DNA from: Alphaproteobacteria bacterium
GTDB lineage: Bacteria; Pseudomonadota; Alphaproteobacteria; ATCC43930; CGMCC-115725
Assembly: GCA_019237175.1 (NCBI GenBank)
Contig: JAFAHP010000207.1
Location: forward strand, 1-5,371
DNA: 5,371 nucleotides
Reading direction: 5' to 3'
Made by a program: the position numbers and the translations under genes. A model generated the notes under the pieces. It was not told the origin of the DNA. It saw only the letters and a list, made by a program, of their open reading frames with translations, and did not search any database. Shown here piece by piece: positions 1 to 5,310 of this stretch (positions within the stretch are counted from its first letter, which is position 1; each line of letters opens with the position of its first letter).

Positions 1-1460
1 ACTTCAATCAAGCTGCCGAACTGGTTCCTTCCGGGCATCCGGATGACACCGCCAGATACCGGGAACAGGAAGCCTTCGCGCTTTATCGTCAGGGCGGCGA
101 GGGCGGCGACCCCTCCGCCTTGAAGCAGTCAATCGAGATTTGGCACATCGTTTTGCAATACCGAACCCGGGAGCGCGCCCCGGCCGAGTGGGCGATGACC
201 AAGACGCTCCTCGGCAATGCGCTGCAGAAACTCGGGGAGGGCGAAACCGGGACGGCATCGTTAGAGGAGGCGGTGGAAACCTATAACGCGGCGCTCGAGG
301 TCCGCGACCAAGCGCCGCTCGACTGGGCGATGACAGAAAATGATCTTGGCGCGGCGCTCGAAAGACTCGGAGAGCGAGAAGTTGAGACGACGCATCTGAC
401 AGCAGCGGTCGCCGCCTACCGCGCGGCGCTCGAGCCAGGCGCGGTCTATTACGCCGCGCTCGAGGAGGATGCGCGCGGCCGTGTCTCATGGATGGTCTGG
501 GCGGGAACGGAGAACAACCTCGGCGCTGCGCTTCAAACGCTCGGGGAGCGAGTGGGCGGCACAGCAGAGTTGGAGGGGGCTGTTGTGGCTTTCCGAGCCG
601 CCCTGGCGGAATACACGCGCGATCAAACGCCCCTCGACTGGGCGCTGACCCAGCTCAATCTTGGCAACGCGTTGAAAACCCTCGGCGAGCGAGAGGGCAA
701 TACGGAACGGTTCAAGGACGCGGTCGTGGCCTATCAGGCGGCACTCGAGACCTGTCCCCGCGACCGCGTACCGCTGCAATGGGCGTTGACCGAGAATAAT
801 CTTGGCGTTGCGCTGATGACGTTGGGTGCGCAAGACAGCGGGGGCAGCGGGACGGCGCAGCTGACTGACGCGGTCACGCACTTCAACCAAGCGCTCCAGG
901 TCCGGACTCGCGATCGGGTACCCCTCGCCTGGGCGATGACCGAGTATAATCTCGGTATGGCACTAAAGGCCTTGGGCGATCGGGAGATCGGAACGCAGAG
1001 CTTGGAAAAGGCGGCCGCGGCTTACCGAGCGGTTCTCCAGGAATACACCCCCGATCGCGTACCGCGGCAATGGGCCCAGACCCTGACGAACCTCGGCAAC
1101 GTGTTGCTAACCCTCGGGGTGCGCGGGAAGGGCGCGGAGCGGCTGGAAGAGGCGGTCGCCGCCTATCGTGCGGCAGTCCAGTTCAGTCGCATTCCGGTTG
1201 ATCTTGCGCGCGCCGAGTTCAATATGGGCCAGGCACTCGTCTTCCTAGACAGGCGCGCGGAAGCATTGGATTGCTTCCAGCAATCCGAAGCGATTTTTCT
1301 CCAGGTCGGCATGCCTCGCCAGGCCGAAATGGCGCGCCAGTGGATCGCTCGCCTGAGTGAGGGTAACCGAAAGGCGACATCCGATCCCGCCGAGCCGACC
1401 GACAATCCGAGGTCGTCGCGATCAGCATCTGTCCCCGCTGCATCGCCGCCAGGTCATTAA
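1..1460 (+). CDS. Tetratricopeptide-repeat (TPR) protein, 5'-partial
   Basis: The reading frame (codons starting at base 3) is open from the left edge to the TAA at 1458-1460, giving at least 485 residues. A TTG at 120 is an internal codon that could be mistaken for a start, but the repeat pattern continues upstream of it (for example the GHPDD segment at about 45-59), so the true start lies outside the window. The protein is almost entirely TPR-like repeats of about 47 residues. Each has a D-R-x-P-L-x-WAxT turn, an N-x-LG-x-AL-x-x-LGER helix and an E-x-AV-x-AYRAAL helix. The last repeat (about 1188-1355) is more ordinary TPR, followed by a polar Ser/Pro-rich tail that is probably disordered. 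TPR arrays form superhelical scaffolds that bind protein partners. I see no enzymatic domain, signal peptide or membrane segment in the visible part. In relatives with this repeat style an effector domain such as CHAT often sits at one end, but none is visible here. It converges on petA. Family confidence is high; the specific role is unknown. Confidence 0.9.
   Translation, partial: FNQAAELVPSGHPDDTARYREQEAFALYRQGGEGGDPSALKQSIEIWHIVLQYRTRERAPAEWAMTKTLLGNALQKLGEGETGTASLEEAVETYNAALEVRDQAPLDWAMTENDLGAALERLGEREVETTHLTAAVAAYRAALEPGAVYYAALEEDARGRVSWMVWAGTENNLGAALQTLGERVGGTAELEGAVVAFRAALAEYTRDQTPLDWALTQLNLGNALKTLGEREGNTERFKDAVVAYQAALETCPRDRVPLQWALTENNLGVALMTLGAQDSGGSGTAQLTDAVTHFNQALQVRTRDRVPLAWAMTEYNLGMALKALGDREIGTQSLEKAAAAYRAVLQEYTPDRVPRQWAQTLTNLGNVLLTLGVRGKGAERLEEAVAAYRAAVQFSRIPVDLARAEFNMGQALVFLDRRAEALDCFQQSEAIFLQVGMPRQAEMARQWIARLSEGNRKATSDPAEPTDNPRSSRSASVPAASPPGH
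171..1187 (+). repeat. Array of seven degenerate ~141-bp coding repeats (TPR units)
   Basis: The conserved Trp codon of the WAxT motif recurs at 189, 324, 498, 639, 780, 930 and 1071, giving residue spacings of 45, 58, 47, 47, 50 and 47. The 58-residue gap comes from an insertion (about 435-480, encoding a GAVYYAALEEDARG segment) in the second unit, and the 50-residue gap from a Gly/Ser-rich insertion at about 835-858. The units are diverged at both DNA and protein level, so this looks like an old duplication series and not a recently expanded array. Similar but weaker units flank it on both sides (about 15-170 and 1188-1355). Confidence 0.85.
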
Positions 1461-1604
1461 TCACGACCGGCCGGACGCGCGGGCGCTAGCGCTACCGACT
1501 GCGAAAAGGTTTCCGCGCAATGGACGAACAGCACGGCATCGGGAGCTGAGATCGCTCCACGAACGCACCGAGCGGGCAGAAAAGCGGCGGCCAGTATGAT
1601 GGTA
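1461..1604. other. Convergent intergenic region between the TPR gene and petA
   Basis: This 144-bp spacer separates two genes that point at each other, so both transcripts should end here. It contains a perfect 10-bp palindrome GCGCTAGCGC at 1483-1492 and a short inverted repeat GGAGC/GCTCC at 1542-1546 and 1554-1558 with a 7-nt loop. Neither is followed by a T-run on either strand, so I cannot call a classical Rho-independent terminator. No RNA gene or small coding gene is convincing in it. Confidence 0.5.
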
Positions 1605-2273
1605 TCAGATCTGGACGATCGAACCGAAATCCCAGGTCTGACCGGGCGGGTCTTCGCCAATACGAAGCGTCTTTTTATCCGGAAAATGGTAAGGCGGAAC
1701 CGGCAGGTTATAGGGCGCCGGCACGCCCGCAAAGACGCGTCCAGCCAAATCGTATTTCGAGCCGTGACAAGGACAGAAATAACCGCCGAGCCAATTGGGC
1801 GCGGGATTGGCCGGGTCAGGCTTTGGATAAAACAGCGGAATGCACCCCAAATGGGTGCACACTCCGACCAGGACCGCATATTGGGGGTTGACGGAACGGT
1901 GCCAGTTTTTGGCATAGGGTGGCTGCTGTTCGACAGCGGAATGCGGATCGCCGAGCTGAGTGGTCAATTTCGGATCCTGCAATTCTTTCAGCAGGGCCGG
2001 AGTGCGATCGACGATAAAGACCGGTCTGCCGCGCCACAGAACAACGACCTGCTGGCCCGGTGCCACTTTGCTCAAATCGACGTCGACCGGACCGCCGGCA
2101 GCGATGACATCGGCAGCCGGGTTCATCGTGTCGACGATCGCATATCCGGTGGCAACGACTGCAACCGCACCGAGCGCGCCGGCCACCAGATTCAAGAAAT
2201 CTCGGCGAGTTTCTTCATGCTCGCCGACCGCAGCTCCGAGCTCATCCCGCAAAGACTGGGCTTCTTCCGCCAT
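1605..2273 (-). CDS. petA: Ubiquinol-cytochrome c reductase Rieske iron-sulfur subunit
   Basis: This 222-residue protein is the 2Fe-2S subunit of the cytochrome bc1 complex. It takes electrons from ubiquinol at the periplasmic face of the inner membrane and passes them to cytochrome c1. A twin-arginine-like motif (TRRDFL, residues 22-27) precedes a hydrophobic anchor (about 28-48), as expected for a Tat-exported, membrane-tethered Rieske protein. Cluster box 1 is CTHLGC (139-144) and box 2 is CPCHGS (167-172). Ligands are C139, H141, C167 and H170, with C144 and C169 as the disulfide pair. S172 and Y174, the residues that hydrogen-bond the cluster in high-potential Rieske proteins, are both kept. 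The 22 residues between the boxes exceed the mitochondrial spacing and include a P-rich PNWLGG insert of beta/gamma type. The ATG at 2273 is preferred over an in-frame TTG three bases upstream because GGAG lies 7 nt before it. petB and petC, usually immediately downstream, are absent; the next gene is convergent. Confidence 0.95.
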   Translation of the reverse strand: MAEEAQSLRDELGAAVGEHEETRRDFLNLVAGALGAVAVVATGYAIVDTMNPAADVIAAGGPVDVDLSKVAPGQQVVVLWRGRPVFIVDRTPALLKELQDPKLTTQLGDPHSAVEQQPPYAKNWHRSVNPQYAVLVGVCTHLGCIPLFYPKPDPANPAPNWLGGYFCPCHGSKYDLAGRVFAGVPAPYNLPVPPYHFPDKKTLRIGEDPPGQTWDFGSIVQI

Positions 2274-2280
2274 CAAAAGG

Positions 2281-2284
2281 CTCC
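2281..2284 (-). promoter_or_regulatory. Ribosome binding site of petA
   Basis: Read on the minus strand this is GGAG, 7 nt before the ATG at 2273-2271. With the alternative TTG at 2276-2274 the gap would be only 4 nt, so the site decides the start in favour of the ATG. Confidence 0.6.
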
Positions 2285-2307
2285 GTTAAACGGCGCGCCC
2301 ACGCTGA

Positions 2308-2353
2308 ACCAAACACACCGATCGATCGGCGGTTCCCGGACGGGCGGTTTGGT
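2308..2353. promoter_or_regulatory. Palindrome nested in an inverted repeat, candidate operator
   Basis: CCGATCGATCGG at 2318-2329 is a perfect 12-bp palindrome. It lies inside a 7-bp inverted repeat, ACCAAAC at 2308-2314 and GTTTGGT at 2347-2353. Two-fold symmetric sites in divergent intergenic regions are typical binding sites for dimeric repressors or activators. No regulator gene is encoded beside it, so which protein would bind is unknown. Short palindromes also arise by chance in GC-rich DNA, so this is a suggestion only. Confidence 0.3.
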
Positions 2354-2447
2354 CGCATCCGGCAGCACCCGCTATGGCGCCGCCGCAACACCCAATGCTA
2401 CGCTGCCGTGATCGGCACCACCGTCAGCCATCTCCTCGGCGATCTGC

Positions 2448-2454
2448 AAAAGGG
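2448..2454 (+). promoter_or_regulatory. Ribosome binding site of the enolase-superfamily gene
   Basis: AAAAGGG ends 7 nt before the ATG at 2462. This spacing, together with the MKI-type N-terminus typical of the family, selects 2462 as the start over the GTG at 2408. Confidence 0.6.
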
Positions 2455-2461
2455 CACGCCA

Positions 2462-3640
2462 ATGAAAATCGCCCGCATCGAAACCTTTATCCTTGGCACC
2501 GGCAGCTCGAAAGACCTGTTGTTTTGCCGCGTCGAAACCGATGACGGCCACTATGGCTGGGGGGAGGCCTATGTCACTCACGGAAAGGAGACGGTGGTTG
2601 CTGAATGCATCCGCACCATGACCCCGCATCTGACCGGGCGCAGCGTCTTCAATATTCGTCATACCGGGCAGATCATCTTTGAGGATTTCGCGATCAAACG
2701 CGGCTCACCCGATTTGTTTGCGGCCTGGAGCGCCATCGAGATTGCGTCGTGGGACATTGTTGGGAAATTTGCCGGGTTGCCGGTCTATAATCTGATCGGT
2801 GGCGCCTCGCGCGAACGTGTGCGCATCTATGCCAACGGGTGGTCGCGTGGCGCCACGATCGACGAGCGCGTCGAATGCGGGTTGAAGGTCAAAGCGATGG
2901 GCTTTACCGCCGCCAAGTTCGACCCGTTTCCCGGCCCGTGGCGGAATTTTGTCGATCGCCGCGACGAGGATTTCGCGATCGATTATGTCCGGGCGATGCG
3001 CGAAGCGATGGGACCCGAGTTCGAATTACTGATCGAGGCGCACCGGCGTTTCGCACCCGCACATGCGATCCGCATCGGGCGCCGGCTCGCCGAGTTTGGC
3101 GTCGATTGGTATGAGGAGCCGTGCCTCGCCGAAAATATCGACCTCGTCGCCGAAGTGCGGCGGGCGGTGCCGATCCCGATCGTGACCGGCGAGGCACTTT
3201 ATACCAAGGAAGCGTTTTTCGAGTGCCTCGCTAAGCGCGCGGCTGACATCTTGAACCCCGACATCTGTGTGGTCGGCGGGATTTCCGCGATGCTCGACAT
3301 CGCCGCAATGGCGCAGCCTCAGGCGGTGGTCTTGGCCCCGCATAACTACAACAGCACCGTGGTCGGACTAGCCGCTACCGTGCATCTGTCGGCGGTGATC
3401 CCAAATTTCCGTATCGCCGAATATTTTGTCAATTTTCAGGATCTGTGCCGGGACATAGCAACCGTCCCGTTGATCGTTCAGCAGGGCTGGATCGACTTGC
3501 CGACGGCCCCCGGGTTGGGCGTCGATATCGATGTCGCTAAGTTGCGGGCGCATCCGCACCACGAGGCGACAGCTTCCGGCTTTCGCCAATACTGGGAGGA
3601 ATACCCGCGGAAAGGCTACTCACCGAGTTTCCGCGGGTGA
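2462..3640 (+). CDS. Mandelate racemase/muconate lactonizing enzyme family protein, probable acid-sugar dehydratase
   Basis: This 392-residue cytosolic enzyme belongs to the enolase superfamily, whose members abstract a proton next to a carboxylate with the help of Mg2+. The N-terminal capping domain spans about 1-120, including the specificity-loop GWGEAY segment (32-37). The C-terminal barrel follows, with AAKFDPF around K152, the IEAH segment (E192, H194), WYEEP (216-220), TGE (E244), NPD (D267), APH (H294) and AEY (E320). The metal ligands would come from E192, the EEP motif and E244. H294 with D267 forms the general His-Asp dyad, and the H194-plus-H294 arrangement resembles galactonate-dehydratase-type enzymes. 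One oddity is Glu at position 192, where most galactonate and mannonate dehydratases have Asp. Length matches the family. No transporter or regulator sits alongside, so the substrate cannot be inferred; an aldonate or related sugar acid is my best guess. The superfamily assignment is firm and the reaction tentative. Confidence 0.9.
   Translation: MKIARIETFILGTGSSKDLLFCRVETDDGHYGWGEAYVTHGKETVVAECIRTMTPHLTGRSVFNIRHTGQIIFEDFAIKRGSPDLFAAWSAIEIASWDIVGKFAGLPVYNLIGGASRERVRIYANGWSRGATIDERVECGLKVKAMGFTAAKFDPFPGPWRNFVDRRDEDFAIDYVRAMREAMGPEFELLIEAHRRFAPAHAIRIGRRLAEFGVDWYEEPCLAENIDLVAEVRRAVPIPIVTGEALYTKEAFFECLAKRAADILNPDICVVGGISAMLDIAAMAQPQAVVLAPHNYNSTVVGLAATVHLSAVIPNFRIAEYFVNFQDLCRDIATVPLIVQQGWIDLPTAPGLGVDIDVAKLRAHPHHEATASGFRQYWEEYPRKGYSPSFRG
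3603..3638 (+). terminator. Stem-loop overlapping the stop codon of the enolase-superfamily gene
   Basis: ACCCGCGGAAA (3603-3613) and TTTCCGCGGGT (3628-3638) form a perfect 11-bp stem with a 14-nt loop. The 3' arm includes the first base of the TGA stop. There is no downstream T-run, so it is not a textbook intrinsic terminator. It could act as an mRNA 3'-end stabiliser or as part of a Rho-assisted terminator. The structure is certain in sequence; the function is inferred. Confidence 0.4.
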
Positions 3641-3658
3641 TCATGACCACCGGCTTTG

Positions 3659-3703
3659 GGCAAGAAACTTGCCGGACGCAGGCTTGGGGAGTTTGCGCCA
3701 AGC
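3659..3703 (+). other. Two further small hairpins downstream of the enolase-superfamily gene
   Basis: GGCAAG-AAA-CTTGCC at 3659-3673 is a perfect 6-bp hairpin with a 3-nt loop. GCTTGG (3682-3687) and CCAAGC (3698-3703) form a second 6-bp stem with a 10-nt loop. With the stop-codon hairpin they make three stem-loops in a row within about 100 nt, consistent with a transcript 3' end. No T-run follows either one. Confidence 0.35.
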
Positions 3704-3807
3704 GCGTTTCAACCCGGTCGCGGTTGATTCCGTAATGGAGGTTTCGCGTCGATTAGGTTTGGGTACTGGCTGGTCAGCCTATTTTGCAAGGGTTTTTGGA
3801 CCCGTTT

Positions 3808-3836
3808 TTGACGACGTGCGGTGCGCAAACTAGGTT
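3808..3836 (+). promoter_or_regulatory. Possible promoter of the PAS_5-like gene
   Basis: TTGACG at 3808-3813 is a good -35 element, followed after exactly 17 bp by TAGGTT at 3831-3836, a weak -10 element. Transcription would begin near 3843, leaving a leader of about 80 nt. A second TTTTTGACG copy at 3860-3868 has no -10 partner. The call rests on eye inspection of one hexamer pair and is weak. Confidence 0.22.
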
Positions 3837-3864
3837 AATTTTGCGAGCATCATTGCGCTTTTTT
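3823..3864 (+). promoter_or_regulatory. Alternative-hairpin, attenuator-like arrangement
   Basis: GCGCAA (3823-3828) can pair with TTGCGC (3853-3858), which is followed directly by six T (3859-3864), as in an intrinsic terminator. The same 5' arm, read as CGCAAA (3824-3829), can instead pair with TTTGCG (3840-3845). The two pairings are mutually exclusive, the geometry of an attenuator, and lie about 60 nt before the likely start codon. Stems are only 6 bp and the terminator-like loop is 24 nt, so stability is doubtful. It would also require transcription to start upstream of 3823, which conflicts with the promoter suggested at 3808-3836. Confidence 0.2.
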
Positions 3865-3922
3865 GACGGCAACGGCGTTTTTCGAGCCAGGAAACCAACA
3901 ATCGCCAAAACGCGAGATCGTG

Positions 3923-4900
3923 ATGCAGAGCAACCGGTCGGATCTGTTATTCGATGATGCCGGGCAGCTTGTGTTGGCTGATTCGGTCTATCTCGCGGGG
4001 CAGTTGGGCCTTGCCTGCGGCGGCGAAGCTCTGCTGGACACCGCGGTCCGCGATCTCGGATTCGTCCGCCTCCGCCCGCTCAGGGGCGCCCTTCTCGTGA
4101 TCCTTGCGCCACCAACAGTTTCCCACCTAGCGGCATTTGCAGCATTTTATCACATTGCCGCGTTCGCGCCGGGGCGGGTGGTGCTGGCGTGCCTTGCGGC
4201 AGATCGCTCCGCCAGCCGCTATGAATTATTCCCAACGCCGCGAGAGGCGCTGAAGCGTGTCGAGATCATTCTCGCGGAAAACGGACGATCGCTGAGCATG
4301 CCCGGAGAGCAGGTCCACTATCGGACGGTGAAGCGGCGACAGACGTCGGTGATGGGCCGGCTGGTTTCCTTCCGACGCCGCGACGGCATTGCCCTGCGCT
4401 TTGACGACCGCGATTTTTCAATTCGCATCCGCCGCCCACTCGCTGCGATCTCCGCAGAAGATGCCTGGATGGCCGAAGAGTTGGCCAACTGGGAAGGTGG
4501 TCGAAAGCGCTCCTTGTTGCCGCCGCTCGCGTCGGGCGCTTTCCCCCGCGGGCTGAACCCTGTCGGCGGCCGTGCGCATATTGTGGACACATCCAACACG
4601 CAGGCGACCGGGTATTGGTTTCGCCACTGGGCGCCCATTAACTCTTATCACTTCGGCGGAACCGGCCGACGACTCAGGGACATGCCGTCCAGTCTGATGC
4701 GCGATAACGCTATCGAGGATTACTGGAGTACCGTGCAAGGTGGCGTTCCGGCCTATCACCTGATCCGTCTCACCCAGAGGGGCGCCAGTTACGCTTATGC
4801 GCGGTTGCTGTTGCCGTTCGCCAGCAATGGAACTGAGGTAGACAATTTGCTCGTGTTGATAAACGAGCGGGACCTAACTGCTGAATTGCCCAAGGCCTAG
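3923..4900 (+). CDS. Uncharacterised protein with PAS_5-like C-terminal domain
   Basis: This predicted protein of 325 residues is not one I recognise as a whole. The final third (about 230-315) resembles the alphaproteobacterial PAS_5 family: a YWFRHWAPI strand, a GTGRRLRDMP segment, a helix ending in DYWSTVQGGVPAY, and a closing strand LLLPFASNGTEVDNLLVLI. That last segment matches the family's typical LLLPLS-x-DG-x-VD-x-LL ending. PAS domains sense small ligands or mediate protein contacts. The N-terminal half has hydrophobic, alternating stretches (about 44-92) without a clear membrane segment or signal peptide. The middle (about 130-175) is rich in Arg and likely beta-stranded. No kinase, cyclase or DNA-binding domain is visible. 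The ATG at 3923 is preferred, with a weak GAG 6 nt upstream; an in-frame TTG at 3863 would add 20 residues that do not look conserved and lies inside the T-run. The stop is TAG at 4898-4900. Coding status is well supported, function unknown. Confidence 0.75.
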   Translation: MQSNRSDLLFDDAGQLVLADSVYLAGQLGLACGGEALLDTAVRDLGFVRLRPLRGALLVILAPPTVSHLAAFAAFYHIAAFAPGRVVLACLAADRSASRYELFPTPREALKRVEIILAENGRSLSMPGEQVHYRTVKRRQTSVMGRLVSFRRRDGIALRFDDRDFSIRIRRPLAAISAEDAWMAEELANWEGGRKRSLLPPLASGAFPRGLNPVGGRAHIVDTSNTQATGYWFRHWAPINSYHFGGTGRRLRDMPSSLMRDNAIEDYWSTVQGGVPAYHLIRLTQRGASYAYARLLLPFASNGTEVDNLLVLINERDLTAELPKA

Positions 4901-5012
4901 CCCCCTCCCCGTTCGCGCGGAAGGGTCAAGGGTGGTACTCCCCACCAATGAACAAGCATGTTTGCGGGGCGGTAACCCCGGGGCCGTCGGAAGGATCGTC
5001 CTCGCCACGCTG

Positions 5013-5048
5013 CTCGCCGAGTGCCGCGGAGCCTCCGCGCCGGGCGAG
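5013..5048. other. Nested stem-loop
   Basis: An outer 6-bp stem CTCGCC (5013-5018) / GGCGAG (5043-5048) encloses an inner perfect 6-bp hairpin, CGCGGA (5025-5030) / TCCGCG (5034-5039), with a GCC loop. Asymmetric internal bulges of 6 and 3 nt separate them. It is compact and GC-rich enough to fold in RNA, but no transcript is known from the sequence alone. Confidence 0.35.
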
Positions 5049-5282
5049 ACTATCAGGCCTTGCGCACCCCCGCCGGGATCGCCCAGTCGATGCCGGTCGA
5101 CCATCGGACGTCGTCGGTCAGCATCTTTCCTTTCGCTGTAGGCGGGCCACCGCGACATGGGTCGTTCCCTGTACTGGCGCTCTCGGCGCGGCTGCCCACT
5201 GGACTGCCGTCGCGGCCAACCCGCCGAGGCGCGCGTCCCACCCAGGTGCTGGAAGCGCAGGGTGATTTGGGTAGCTCCCGAC

Positions 5283-5310
5283 GGGCTGGACCGGTCCTCC
5301 GGTCTAGCCT
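5283..5310 (+). terminator. Strong hairpin, possible transcript end
   Basis: Bases 5283-5294 pair with 5299-5310 around a TCCT loop. The inner six pairs (GACCGG/CCGGTC) are perfect, and the full 12-bp stem includes two pairs, 5288-5305 and 5283-5310, that are G-U wobbles only in plus-strand RNA. On the minus strand they become mismatches, so the structure favours rightward transcription. The following bases are T-rich only loosely (TGATCTATTC), so it is an imperfect intrinsic terminator at best. Confidence 0.35.

Larger units (their letters stand above)
2274..2461. other. Divergent promoter region between petA and the dehydratase-like gene
   Basis: This 188-bp region must hold the promoters for petA (leftward) and probably for the enolase-superfamily gene (rightward). 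I cannot identify clear -35/-10 pairs by eye. It contains a perfect 12-bp palindrome (2318-2329) framed by a 7-bp inverted repeat, described separately. An in-frame GTG at 2408 would extend the rightward gene by 18 residues into this region, but the added residues do not look like the family's N-terminus. Confidence 0.5.
3641..3922. other. Intergenic spacer, T-rich in its second half
   Basis: This 282-bp spacer lies between two co-directional genes. The first part carries the small hairpins noted separately; the second part (about 3780-3890) is richer in T than the genes around it, with T5-T6 runs at 3805-3809, 3859-3864 and 3882-3886. The gap, the hairpins and the T-rich leader argue that the two genes are separate transcription units. 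A 30-codon open frame from ATG 3643 has no ribosome binding site, and I do not count it as a gene. Confidence 0.5.

Noticed and set aside
120..1460. TTG at 120 as the start of the TPR gene
   Set aside because: The frame is open and repeat-like (GHPDD segment) all the way to base 3, so the gene continues out of the window and 120 is internal.
1467..1492. Palindromes CCGGCCGG and GCGCTAGCGC as a terminator or attachment site
   Set aside because: Both are short, lack a T-run, and such palindromes are frequent by chance in GC-rich DNA; no integrase or tRNA is nearby.
1596..2411. 271-codon plus-strand open frame across petA
   Set aside because: It is the antisense of the Rieske gene, whose cluster motifs and ribosome binding site show the minus strand is coding; the plus-strand translation has no recognisable domain.
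2408..2461. GTG at 2408 as the start of the enolase-superfamily gene
   Set aside because: The family begins at MKI and a good AAAAGGG site sits 7 nt before the ATG at 2462; the upstream 18 codons resemble intergenic sequence.
3643..3735. Small 30-codon open frame starting at ATG 3643
   Set aside because: No Shine-Dalgarno sequence, hairpins lie within it, and the translation (MTTGFGQETC...) has no recognisable feature.
3531..3833. 100-codon plus-strand frame spanning the end of the enolase-superfamily gene and the spacer
   Set aside because: The first third overlaps the real gene in another frame, there is no ribosome binding site at 3531, and the rest has no protein-like pattern.
4874..5158. 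94-codon minus-strand frame overlapping the 3' end of the PAS_5-like gene
   Set aside because: Arg/Gly/Pro-rich translation typical of chance frames in GC-rich DNA, overlap with a better-supported gene, and no ribosome binding site.
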